Shown: positions 1 through 5,373 of the stretch, in pieces | Layout of the letters: every line of letters starts with the position of its first letter | Numbering within the stretch: the first letter of the stretch is position 1 | DNA from: Pseudomonas sp. PGPPP3 | GTDB taxonomy: Bacteria > Pseudomonadota > Gammaproteobacteria > Pseudomonadales > Pseudomonadaceae | Direction of reading: 5' to 3' | Length of the DNA: 5,373 nt | Assembly: GCA_002256055.1 (NCBI GenBank) | Contig: NKIE01000227.1 | Span: forward strand, 1 to 5,373 | Notes under the pieces: model-generated | The model's database searches: none | What the model saw: only the letters and a program-made list of their open reading frames with translations | What the model was told of the DNA's origin: nothing | Translations under genes and position numbers: made by a program

Positions 1-666
1 GAACTCTTCGATTTCGACGGTGATCTGGTACGGCAGCTCAGCACCCAGCTGACGCATGATCTTCTCGCGCACCAACTCGGCAGCCAGGAAGCGGCTGGAG
101 CGGTCGGTGATCTGGTCTTCCGGGAAGAAGTGCTCGCTTTCCGGCAGGTTGTTCGCCACCTGCTGTTCCAGCGCCTCAAGGTTGTGCCCGTGCTGAGCCG
201 AAATCGGCACGATGATGGCGTTTGGCAACTGCTGCTGCAGCCATTCCAGGTGGGGCATCAACTCGGATTTGTCTTCGATGCGGTCGGTCTTGTTGAGCGC
301 CACGATGACCGGCCCTTGCACATACTGGATGCGCTCGAGAACCATCTGGTCTTCTTCGGTCCAGCGCGTGCGCTCGACCACGAAGATCACTACGTCGACG
401 TCTTTCAACGCCGCCGAGGCGGTTTTGTTCATGTAACGGTTGAGGGCTTTCTCGCCGTTCTTGTGCAACCCCGGAGTGTCCACATACACCGCCTGCACAC
501 TGCCTTCGGTTTTGATCCCGAGCATGTTATGGCGGGTGGTCTGCGGCTTGCGCGAGGTGATGGCCAGCTTCTGGCCGAGAATATGGTTGAGCAACGTGGA
601 CTTGCCCACGTTGGGACGGCCGACGATGGCAACATAGCCACAGCGTGTTGCAGTTGTATCAGTCAT
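1..666 (-). CDS. era: GTPase Era, 30S ribosome assembly factor (C-terminus cut by window edge)
   Basis: Era is a Ras-like GTPase that binds the 3' end of 16S rRNA through a KH domain and helps mature the 30S subunit in the cytoplasm, at the membrane face. The frame is open from ATG at 666-664 to base 1, giving 222 codons of an expected ~300. All G motifs are visible: P-loop GRPNVGKS (residues 16-23), the switch I region around [10 protein letters not shown] (37-46), DTPG (63-66), NKTD (125-128) and SAQ (156-158). The KH domain begins near residue 200 and is truncated: GAELPY is at 208-213 and the visible end is EIEEF. The start is supported by GGAG at 677-674, 7 nt upstream. The first 8 nt overlap the end of rnc (ATGACTGA), the classical rnc-era coupling. 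recO is expected beyond the edge. Identification is firm; only the C-terminus is unseen. Confidence 0.97.
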   Translation of the reverse strand, partial: MTDTTATRCGYVAIVGRPNVGKSTLLNHILGQKLAITSRKPQTTRHNMLGIKTEGSVQAVYVDTPGLHKNGEKALNRYMNKTASAALKDVDVVIFVVERTRWTEEDQMVLERIQYVQGPVIVALNKTDRIEDKSELMPHLEWLQQQLPNAIIVPISAQHGHNLEALEQQVANNLPESEHFFPEDQITDRSSRFLAAELVREKIMRQLGAELPYQITVEIEEF

Positions 667-1348
667 GGCCGTTCTCCACCCCCAGGGCAATCAAGGCAGC
701 CGCCGCGGCAACCTGTTCGGCAATACGGCGGCTAGCACCCTGACCCCGGGTTTTATCATTCAAAAGGGCAACCTGGCACTCCACCAGAAAACTCCGGCAG
801 TGCGGTTCACCCTGGATGTCCACCACCTCGTACAGCGGCAGCTCGGACGCGCGCGACTGCAAAAATTCCTGCAGGCGGGTTTTCGGATCTTTATTGGTGT
901 CGACCAGCGTCAGGCCTTCGATTTCATTGGTCAACCAGGCCAGTACCCGCTCGCGGGCCGCGTCCATGCCGGTGTCCAGATAGATGGCACCAATCAGGGC
1001 TTCGAGGGCATCGGCGAGAATCGATTCACGGCGAAAACCACCGCTTTTCAACTCGCCGGAACCCAGGCGCAAGTACTCGCCCAGGTCAAAACCACGGGCC
1101 AGAATGGCCAGGGTTTCACCCTTTACCAAACGCGCGCGCAGACGTGACAGCTGACCTTCGCGCGCCTGAGGAAAGCGCTGAAACAGCGCCTCGCCGGCAA
1201 CGAAGTTGAGAATGGCATCGCCGAGAAACTCCAGGCGTTCATTGTTACGCCCGGCGAAACTGCGGTGAGTCAGGGCCAGAATCATCAGCTCCGGGTCCTG
1301 GAAGGTGTAACCGAGCTGACGCTGCAAACGGTCTAAAGATGCACTCAC
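659..1348 (-). CDS. rnc: Ribonuclease III
   Basis: RNase III is the cytoplasmic, Mg2+-dependent endonuclease that cuts double-stranded RNA, processing the rRNA precursor and selected mRNAs. The protein is 229 aa (E. coli 226 aa). The N-terminal RNase III domain carries the signature NERLEFLGD at residues 36-44, with catalytic E40 and D44. The second metal-binding pair, D113 and E116, lies in the segment reading [14 protein letters not shown] (112-125). A C-terminal dsRNA-binding domain runs from about [10 protein letters not shown] (153-162) to near 223. The start codon is GTG (1348-1346), and it shares 4 nt (GTGA) with the stop of the upstream DUF4845 gene. No clear Shine-Dalgarno precedes it, so translation probably depends on ribosomes terminating upstream. 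The next methionine (M22) is too far inside the domain to be the start. The stop overlaps era by 8 nt. Complete and intact. Confidence 0.97.
   Translation of the reverse strand: MSASLDRLQRQLGYTFQDPELMILALTHRSFAGRNNERLEFLGDAILNFVAGEALFQRFPQAREGQLSRLRARLVKGETLAILARGFDLGEYLRLGSGELKSGGFRRESILADALEALIGAIYLDTGMDAARERVLAWLTNEIEGLTLVDTNKDPKTRLQEFLQSRASELPLYEVVDIQGEPHCRSFLVECQVALLNDKTRGQGASRRIAEQVAAAAALIALGVENGHD
674..680 (-). promoter_or_regulatory. Ribosome binding site of era, inside the end of rnc
   Basis: On the minus strand GGTGGAG lies 7 nt upstream of the era ATG (666-664) and within the last codons of rnc. It is a good Shine-Dalgarno match, so era can recruit ribosomes itself as well as receive those finishing rnc. 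It contrasts with rnc, which has no comparable site. Confidence 0.7.
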
Positions 1349-1722
1349 GGCATGCGCACGCGAAATTCTTGATCGAAGCGCGCCACTAGGTCGAGGTTCT
1401 CGATCAAGCCTTCACGCTTTTCATATTTCAGGTGCACGCGAAACTCGTTGTTCTCGATGGTCACCTTGAGGGCTTTTTCCATGTCCAAGTCGCGAATACT
1501 GTTAACCGACATGCCCTTGCTGACGTGGGAATAGAAGTCGCCCACAGTACGAATGTCCGCCGCTTTGTCGGTCTCTACCGAGGTGATGATCTTTTTCATC
1601 GACATATAGTCGAGGTAATGCGGCACCATCTTGAACACGGCACTGGCGAGGAAGGCCACCACGGCCAGCACCACCATCCAGCTCAGCATCGACATACCTT
1701 TCTGCGAACGCGTCAATGTCAT
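1345..1722 (-). CDS. DUF4845 family small membrane protein with pilin-like N-terminus
   Basis: This small protein of unknown function is usually found between lepB and rnc in Pseudomonas and relatives. From ATG at 1722-1720 it has 125 aa. A GTG at 1734-1732 in the same frame would add four residues (129 aa). I prefer the ATG because the only Shine-Dalgarno (GGAG at 1737-1734) overlaps that GTG but sits 11 nt before the ATG; TAA closes the frame at 1743-1741. A short basic N-terminus (R5, K8) ends in G9. A hydrophobic helix follows (about 12-31), then a soluble, charged domain of ~90 residues, probably periplasmic. The segment SQKGMSML resembles a type IV prepilin signal (G followed by a methyl-type hydrophobic residue) but has Ser, not Glu, at the +5 position. 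Its stop overlaps the rnc start. Family assignment rests on sequence memory and context; no function is known to me. Confidence 0.85.
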   Translation of the reverse strand: MTLTRSQKGMSMLSWMVVLAVVAFLASAVFKMVPHYLDYMSMKKIITSVETDKAADIRTVGDFYSHVSKGMSVNSIRDLDMEKALKVTIENNEFRVHLKYEKREGLIENLDLVARFDQEFRVRMP

Positions 1723-1813
1723 GATCGATTTCACTCCAGATTATTGAATGCCCCTGAGGGCAGAAAAACTATAGATGGCCCACGCTACGCAAGCAGCGCA
1801 AGCCAACGCTTAC
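1723..1813 (-). other. lepB-DUF4845 intergenic region with candidate weak promoter and two small hairpins
   Basis: This 91-bp gap is the only break in the lepA-to-era run. On the minus strand it holds TATAGT (1773-1768), which matches the sigma-70 -10 box at 5 of 6 positions, but no good -35 box lies 16-18 bp upstream. A 5-bp stem, TGCCC-TCAG-GGGCA (1763-1750), lies downstream of it. Upstream, around 1799-1784, CGCTGC-TTGC-GTAGCG can fold as a 6-bp stem with one G-U pair. Neither stem is followed by a T-run, so I do not call a terminator. The region may carry a secondary promoter for DUF4845-rnc-era, or an mRNA leader structure. Confidence 0.3.
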
Positions 1814-2668
1814 TCAGTTAATAAGGCCGACGCGCGCGAGGCTCGGCACATTGCGTAATTTCGGATCAGCCCAACTCAGCCAAACGGCGAAGGCCTTGCC
1901 GACAATATTCTGGTCCGGAACCATACCCAGCAGTTCGCGTGGGATGTTCGGGTCATTCCAGAAACGGCTGTCGTTGGAGTTGTCGCGGTTGTCACCCATC
2001 ATGAAGTAGTGGCCTTGCGGCACCTGCCACTCCTGGCCAGGCATCATGCGATAACGGTTCATTTCCTTGCGGATCTGGTGCTCAGCGGAACCCAGCTTCT
2101 CCTGATAGAGCATGGCGCTGCCGAGGCTACCCGGCTCTTCCGCAATGAACTGCTCCGCCACCGACTGACCATTGATGAACAGGCGTTTGTCCTGGCTGTA
2201 ACGCACGCTGTCACCCGGCAAGCCTACTACGCGCTTGATGTAATTGACGTTGGGATCGCTTGGGTAGCGAAACACCATGACGTCACCGCGCTGCGGATTG
2301 CCCACTTCGATGACCTTGCGGTCCAGCACCGGCAAGCGGATGCCATAGGCAAACTTGTTGACCAGGATAAAGTCGCCGACTTCCAGGGTTGGTTTCATAG
2401 AACCGGACGGAATCTGAAACGGCTCGACCAGAAACGAACGTAGCACCAGCACGATGGCCAACACCGGAAAGAACGACTTGCCGTATTCAACCAGCAGCGG
2501 CTCCTTGTTCAGACGCTCCAGCACCGCCTGATCAGGCTCGCGGACCTGACCGGTGTAAGTGGCGATGGCCGTCTGCCGACGTGGAGCCAGCAACAACAGA
2601 TCGAGCAAGGCCAGCACGCCGCAAACAGCAACGGCGATGACCAGCAACAACGGGAAATTTAACGACAT
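1814..2668 (-). CDS. lepB: Signal peptidase I
   Basis: LepB is the inner-membrane leader peptidase that removes signal peptides from Sec and Tat exported preproteins on the periplasmic side, using a Ser-Lys dyad. The protein is 284 aa, shorter than E. coli LepB (324 aa). Hydrophobic segments at about residues 5-28 and 66-81 give the two-span anchor, with RR at 30-31 in the cytoplasmic loop. The nucleophile S90 lies in PSGSMKPT (87-94). The general base K145 lies in YIKRVVGLPGD (143-153). The last conserved box, GDNRDNSNDSRFW, starts at residue 225. The ATG (2668-2666) follows the lepA stop by 5 nt. There is only a weak GA-rich stretch upstream, overlapping the lepA stop, so coupling to lepA is likely. 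Complete and intact; identification is secure. Confidence 0.97.
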   Translation of the reverse strand: MSLNFPLLLVIAVAVCGVLALLDLLLLAPRRQTAIATYTGQVREPDQAVLERLNKEPLLVEYGKSFFPVLAIVLVLRSFLVEPFQIPSGSMKPTLEVGDFILVNKFAYGIRLPVLDRKVIEVGNPQRGDVMVFRYPSDPNVNYIKRVVGLPGDSVRYSQDKRLFINGQSVAEQFIAEEPGSLGSAMLYQEKLGSAEHQIRKEMNRYRMMPGQEWQVPQGHYFMMGDNRDNSNDSRFWNDPNIPRELLGMVPDQNIVGKAFAVWLSWADPKLRNVPSLARVGLIN

Positions 2669-2673
2669 AGTCT

Positions 2674-4473
2674 TCAGCTATCCAGTCTGAGCACTGCCAG
2701 GAAGGCTTCCTGTGGAATTTCCACGTTGCCGACCTGCTTCATGCGTTTTTTACCGGCCTTCTGCTTTTCCAGCAGTTTGCGTTTACGGCTGACGTCGCCG
2801 CCGTAGCACTTGGCCAACACGTTCTTCCTGAGCGCTTTTACTGTGGTGCGCGCAACAATCTGCCCACCGATGGCGGCCTGGATGGCCACATCGAACATCT
2901 GCCGCGGAATCAACTCTTTCATCTTCTCGGTCAACGCGCGACCTTTGTAGTGCGCGTTGTCACGGTGCACGATCAACGCCAAGGCATCGACCTTTTCACC
3001 GTTGATCAGCACATCCAACTTGACCAGATTGGCCGACTGGTAGCGATCGAAGTGGTAATCCAGCGAGGCATAGCCACGGCTGGTGGACTTCAGACGATCG
3101 AAGAAGTCCAGCACCACTTCGTTCATCGGCAAGTCATAAGTCACCTGCACCTGGGAGCCGAGGAACAGCATGTCGTGCTGAATGCCGCGCTTCTCGATGC
3201 ACAGGGTGATGACATTGCCCAGGTGTTCCTGCGGCACGAGGATGTTGGCGCGCACGATCGGTTCGCGCATGTCCTCAATCGACGACAGATCCGGCAGCTT
3301 GGACGGGTTGTCGACGTAGATGGTCTCGCCGGTTTTCAGCAACAGTTCGAAGATTACCGTCGGCGCGGTGGTGATCAGGTCCAGGTCGTACTCGCGCTCC
3401 AGGCGCTCCTGGATGATCTCCATGTGCAGCATGCCGAGGAAGCCACAGCGGAAGCCAAAGCCCAAGGCGTCGGAGCTTTCCGGGGTGTACTGCAGGGACG
3501 AGTCGTTCAGCGTCAGCTTCTGCAAGGCTTCGCGGAAGTCTTCGAAATCGTCAGAGCTGACCGGGAACAGGCCGGCATACACCTGCGGCTGGATGCGTTT
3601 GAAGCCTGGCAGCACGTCAACATCGGGGGTAGAACTCAAGGTCAGGGTATCGCCCACTGGCGCACCATGAATGTCCTTGATGCCTGCAATGATAAAGCCC
3701 ACTTCACCAGCTTTCAGGTCGACGGTCGCGGTGTGTTTGGGGTTGAACACACCCACGCTGTCCACCAGGTGGATCTTGCCGGTGGATTTCACCAGCACCT
3801 TGTCGCCCTTCTTGATCCGCCCTTGGCGCACACGCACCAGGGAGACAACCCCCAAGTAGTTGTCGAACCAGGAGTCGATGATCAGCGCTTGCAGCGGCGC
3901 TTCGATGTCGCCGGTCGGCGCCGGAATGGTCTGCACCAGGCGCTCGAGCACGTCGTCGACACCCAGGCCGGTCTTGGCGCTGCAGGTCACGGCGTCGGTG
4001 GCATCGATACCAATGATCTTCTCGATCTCTTCCTTGACCCGGTCCGGATCGGCCTGGGGCAGGTCGATCTTGTTCAACACCGGCATCACTTCGAGCCCTT
4101 GCTCAATGGCGGTGTAGCAGTTGGCTACCGACTGCGCCTCGACGCCCTGGCCGGCATCCACCACCAACAGCGCGCCTTCGCAAGCGGCCAGGGAGCGGCT
4201 GACTTCATAGGTGAAGTCGACGTGGCCTGGGGTATCAATGAAGTTCAGCTGATAGGTAATGCCGTCTTTGGCCTTATAGTACAAGGTGACACTGTGGGCC
4301 TTGATGGTAATGCCGCGCTCGCGCTCGAGGTCCATGGAGTCCAGGACCTGGGCTTCCATTTCGCGCTCGGCCAGGCCACCACACATCTGGATAAAGCGGT
4401 CAGCCAGGGTCGACTTGCCGTGGTCAATGTGGGCGATGATGGAGAAATTGCGGATATGACTCAGGTCACTCAC
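2674..4473 (-). CDS. lepA: Elongation factor 4 (LepA), ribosome-associated GTPase
   Basis: LepA/EF4 is a translational GTPase related to EF-G. It binds ribosomes, has been reported to act on mistranslocated complexes, and is linked to initiation and 30S biogenesis. It has 599 aa, the same as the E. coli protein. Visible motifs are the P-loop AHIDHGKS (14-21), ERERGIT (50-56), DTPGH (80-84) with catalytic H84 (equivalent to E. coli H81), NKID (134-137) and SAK (165-167). EF-G-like domains II, III and V follow. The basic EF4-specific C-terminal domain occupies about 550-599, including [10 protein letters not shown] (557-566). The start is GTG at 4473-4471. An in-frame TGA only two codons upstream (4479-4477) and the P-loop at residue 14 leave no better choice. 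The Shine-Dalgarno is weak (GAG 9 nt upstream). lepB follows after 5 nt. Complete. Confidence 0.98.
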   Translation of the reverse strand: MSDLSHIRNFSIIAHIDHGKSTLADRFIQMCGGLAEREMEAQVLDSMDLERERGITIKAHSVTLYYKAKDGITYQLNFIDTPGHVDFTYEVSRSLAACEGALLVVDAGQGVEAQSVANCYTAIEQGLEVMPVLNKIDLPQADPDRVKEEIEKIIGIDATDAVTCSAKTGLGVDDVLERLVQTIPAPTGDIEAPLQALIIDSWFDNYLGVVSLVRVRQGRIKKGDKVLVKSTGKIHLVDSVGVFNPKHTATVDLKAGEVGFIIAGIKDIHGAPVGDTLTLSSTPDVDVLPGFKRIQPQVYAGLFPVSSDDFEDFREALQKLTLNDSSLQYTPESSDALGFGFRCGFLGMLHMEIIQERLEREYDLDLITTAPTVIFELLLKTGETIYVDNPSKLPDLSSIEDMREPIVRANILVPQEHLGNVITLCIEKRGIQHDMLFLGSQVQVTYDLPMNEVVLDFFDRLKSTSRGYASLDYHFDRYQSANLVKLDVLINGEKVDALALIVHRDNAHYKGRALTEKMKELIPRQMFDVAIQAAIGGQIVARTTVKALRKNVLAKCYGGDVSRKRKLLEKQKAGKKRMKQVGNVEIPQEAFLAVLRLDS

Positions 4474-4485
4474 GGATCAGCACTC

Positions 4486-4511
4486 AAAAAGGCCGCAGGC
4501 AGACTGCCCGC
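4486..4511 (-). promoter_or_regulatory. Hairpin plus T-run in the lepA leader, possible attenuator
   Basis: On the minus strand GCGGGCA (4511-4505) pairs with TGCCTGC (4501-4495) across a 3-nt loop, giving seven pairs including one G-U. GGCC and then five T (4490-4486) follow, 12 nt before the lepA GTG. The G-U pair would be an A-C mismatch in plus-strand RNA, so the fold favours the minus-strand transcript. The four bases between stem and T-run make it a poor classical terminator. It could be a backup terminator for mucD readthrough, a lepA attenuator, or chance. Confidence 0.35.
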
Positions 4512-4526
4512 CGAAAATAGCCGCGA

Positions 4527-4556
4527 AGTGTACCCGAAAGGCAACCTGAGCGTCAC
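4527..4556 (-). promoter_or_regulatory. Candidate sigma-70 promoter for lepA-lepB
   Basis: On the minus strand GTGACG (4556-4551) matches the -35 consensus at four of six positions. It is followed after 18 bp by TACACT (4532-4527), which matches the -10 consensus at four of six. It lies downstream of the mucD terminator and about 54 bp before the lepA start, where a promoter is required if the terminator works. Transcription would start near 4520. An alternative pair, TTGCCT (4544-4539) and TATTTT (4519-4514), has a less favourable 19-bp spacer. This is inference from consensus matching only. Confidence 0.4.
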
Positions 4557-4576
4557 GCCTAGGGCGCTGGCCGGCA

Positions 4577-4605
4577 AAACGAAAAAGGGCGGTAAAAACC
4601 GCCCT
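4577..4605 (-). terminator. Intrinsic terminator downstream of mucD
   Basis: On the minus strand AGGGCGGT (4605-4598 side) and ACCGCCCT (4593-4586 side) form a perfect eight-pair GC-rich stem with a TTTT loop, whose last A-T pair draws on the T-run. The stem is followed directly by TTTTT, then CG and TTTT (to 4577). It begins 18 bp after the mucD stop codon. This is a textbook Rho-independent terminator and marks the end of the algU-muc operon, separating it from lepA. Confidence 0.9.
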
Positions 4606-4623
4606 CTCCATCTGCCCTGCGAG

Positions 4624-5373
4624 TTACTCCGCCAGTTTGAAGGTAATAAAGCTGGCCCGTCCGCCGCGCAGCACGCGCATCGAGACCGAACGATCCTTGG
4701 GCAGGGCCTTGGCGATGGCCGCAAAGGTCTTGCTGGTGTCGATGGCCTGATTATTCAGATGGGTGATCACATCGCCGGGACGCACGCCCATCAGCGCCGC
4801 CGGGCCATCCTGCACGTCTTTGACCAGCACACCGATGGTCACATCCAGGGTTTTCTTCTGCTCAGCAGTTAACTCGACCACAGCCACACCCAAACGGTTG
4901 CTGCTTACACCCTCACCCGGCGCCGAACTGGCCACCAGTTCTTCGTCATCATCCGGCAGGGCACCAACAGTCATGACCAACACCTTGCGCTCGCCTTCAC
5001 GCACCACATCCAGCTCGGCCTTGTCGCCCGCTTTGAGGGCACCCACCAGATGAGGCAGGTCGGCAGACATCACGATTGGCTGACCGTTCAGGCTCAAAAT
5101 CACATCACCAACCTGCAAACCACCCTTGGCTGCTGGGCCGTCCTGCAACACCTGGGCAACAAGCGCACCGGCCGGTTTATCCAGCCCAAACGACTCAGCC
5201 AGATCTTTGTTCACTTCCTGAATCACCACGCCCAACCAACCGCGACTGACCTTGCCGGACGATTTCAGCTGAGTGGCCACATCCATGGCAACATCAATGG
5301 GAATCGCGAACGACAGGCCCATAAACCCACCCGAACGGGTAAAAATCTGCGAGTTGATGCCAACGACTACGCC
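4624..5373 (-). CDS. mucD: MucD, periplasmic HtrA/DegP-type serine protease (N-terminus outside window)
   Basis: MucD is the DegP-like periplasmic protease and chaperone encoded at the end of the algU-mucA-mucB operon. It clears misfolded envelope proteins and dampens AlgU-driven alginate production. Only the last 249 residues and the TAA stop (4626-4624) are present; the full protein is about 470-480 aa. The visible part starts in the protease domain (GINSQIF, then GFMGLSFAIPID at visible residues 16-27, the loop and strand after the active site). The catalytic triad, including the GNSGGP serine, lies upstream of 5373 and cannot be checked. PDZ1 spans about visible residues 44-137 (starting RGWLGVVI) and PDZ2 about 160-247 (starting RLGVAVVEL), joined by an acidic linker with DDDEE. 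An ATG at 5322-5320 is internal, not the start. Placement next to lepA and the close resemblance to Pseudomonas MucD favour this over the paralogue AlgW, which has one PDZ domain. Confidence 0.95.
   Translation of the reverse strand, partial: GVVVGINSQIFTRSGGFMGLSFAIPIDVAMDVATQLKSSGKVSRGWLGVVIQEVNKDLAESFGLDKPAGALVAQVLQDGPAAKGGLQVGDVILSLNGQPIVMSADLPHLVGALKAGDKAELDVVREGERKVLVMTVGALPDDDEELVASSAPGEGVSSNRLGVAVVELTAEQKKTLDVTIGVLVKDVQDGPAALMGVRPGDVITHLNNQAIDTSKTFAAIAKALPKDRSVSMRVLRGGRASFITFKLAE

Noticed and set aside
130..1147. Plus-strand open frames opposite era and rnc (130-735 and 665-1147)
   Set aside because: They are antisense shadows of intact conserved genes, without motifs or a convincing ribosome binding site.
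1750..1763. TGCCC/GGGCA stem as a terminator after lepB
   Set aside because: The stem has only five pairs. On the minus strand the T-run lies before it rather than after it, and it sits next to the DUF4845 ribosome binding site.
1432..2443. Plus-strand open frames opposite the DUF4845 gene and lepB (1432-1821 and 2009-2443)
   Set aside because: Histidine-rich products with no motifs, opposite intact genes; read as codon-bias artefacts.
4555..4567. Short inverted repeat GCGCC-CTA-GGCGT upstream of lepA
   Set aside because: Five pairs including a G-U and a 3-nt loop in GC-rich DNA is within chance expectation, and no known operator matches it.
4470..4724. Minus-strand 84-codon frame across the mucD end and intergenic gap
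   Set aside because: It overlaps mucD in another frame and contains the terminator hairpin and T-run; low-complexity proline/arginine/serine-rich product with no homology I recognise.
2950..4872. A 640-codon open frame on the plus strand, antisense to lepA, the intergenic region and mucD
   Set aside because: It lies opposite two strongly conserved genes and runs through the terminator. Its product is rich in H, Q, V and D with no recognisable domain, as expected from the complement of GC-biased codons.
5320..5322. ATG as a possible start of a shorter PDZ-only protein
   Set aside because: The frame stays open to the window edge and the 17 upstream codons match the HtrA protease domain, so the methionine is internal to mucD.

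Overview
This window looks like a conserved chromosomal core segment of a Pseudomonas species (Gammaproteobacteria). The composition is GC-rich, and the gene order mucD-lepA-lepB-(DUF4845)-rnc-era is the one known in Pseudomonas downstream of algU-mucA-mucB. The visible protein sequences fit that genus closely. From memory they look more like the fluorescens/putida side than P. aeruginosa, but I could not run a comparison.

Every gene is on the minus strand, so transcription runs from high to low coordinates. The right edge (5373-4624) holds the C-terminal 249 residues of the periplasmic HtrA-type protease MucD, whose catalytic domain is mostly outside the window. A strong intrinsic terminator (about 4605-4577) follows it. 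After a 150-bp intergenic region with a candidate promoter and a second, weaker hairpin plus T-run come lepA (EF4, 4473-2674) and, 5 bp later, lepB (signal peptidase I, 2668-1814). A 91-bp gap follows. Then come a small pilin-like DUF4845 membrane protein (1722-1345), rnc (RNase III, 1348-659) and era (666-1, cut by the window edge), all joined by short overlaps. The expected continuation past position 1 is recO-pdxJ.

Functionally the cluster joins envelope quality control (MucD), translation (LepA), protein export (LepB), RNA processing (RNase III) and 30S ribosome assembly (Era). The overlapping starts in DUF4845-rnc-era and the 5-bp lepA-lepB gap point to translational coupling. The terminator after mucD separates the AlgU/MucD envelope-stress unit from the housekeeping unit that begins at lepA.

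I see no mobile element, CRISPR array, tRNA, rRNA or evidence of a new defence or biosynthetic system. All catalytic motifs that lie inside the window are intact. The points worth a second look are regulatory (the two hairpins between mucD and lepA, the lepB-DUF4845 gap, and rnc lacking its own ribosome binding site) and the prepilin-like N-terminus of the DUF4845 protein. No gap between genes exceeds 150 bp.
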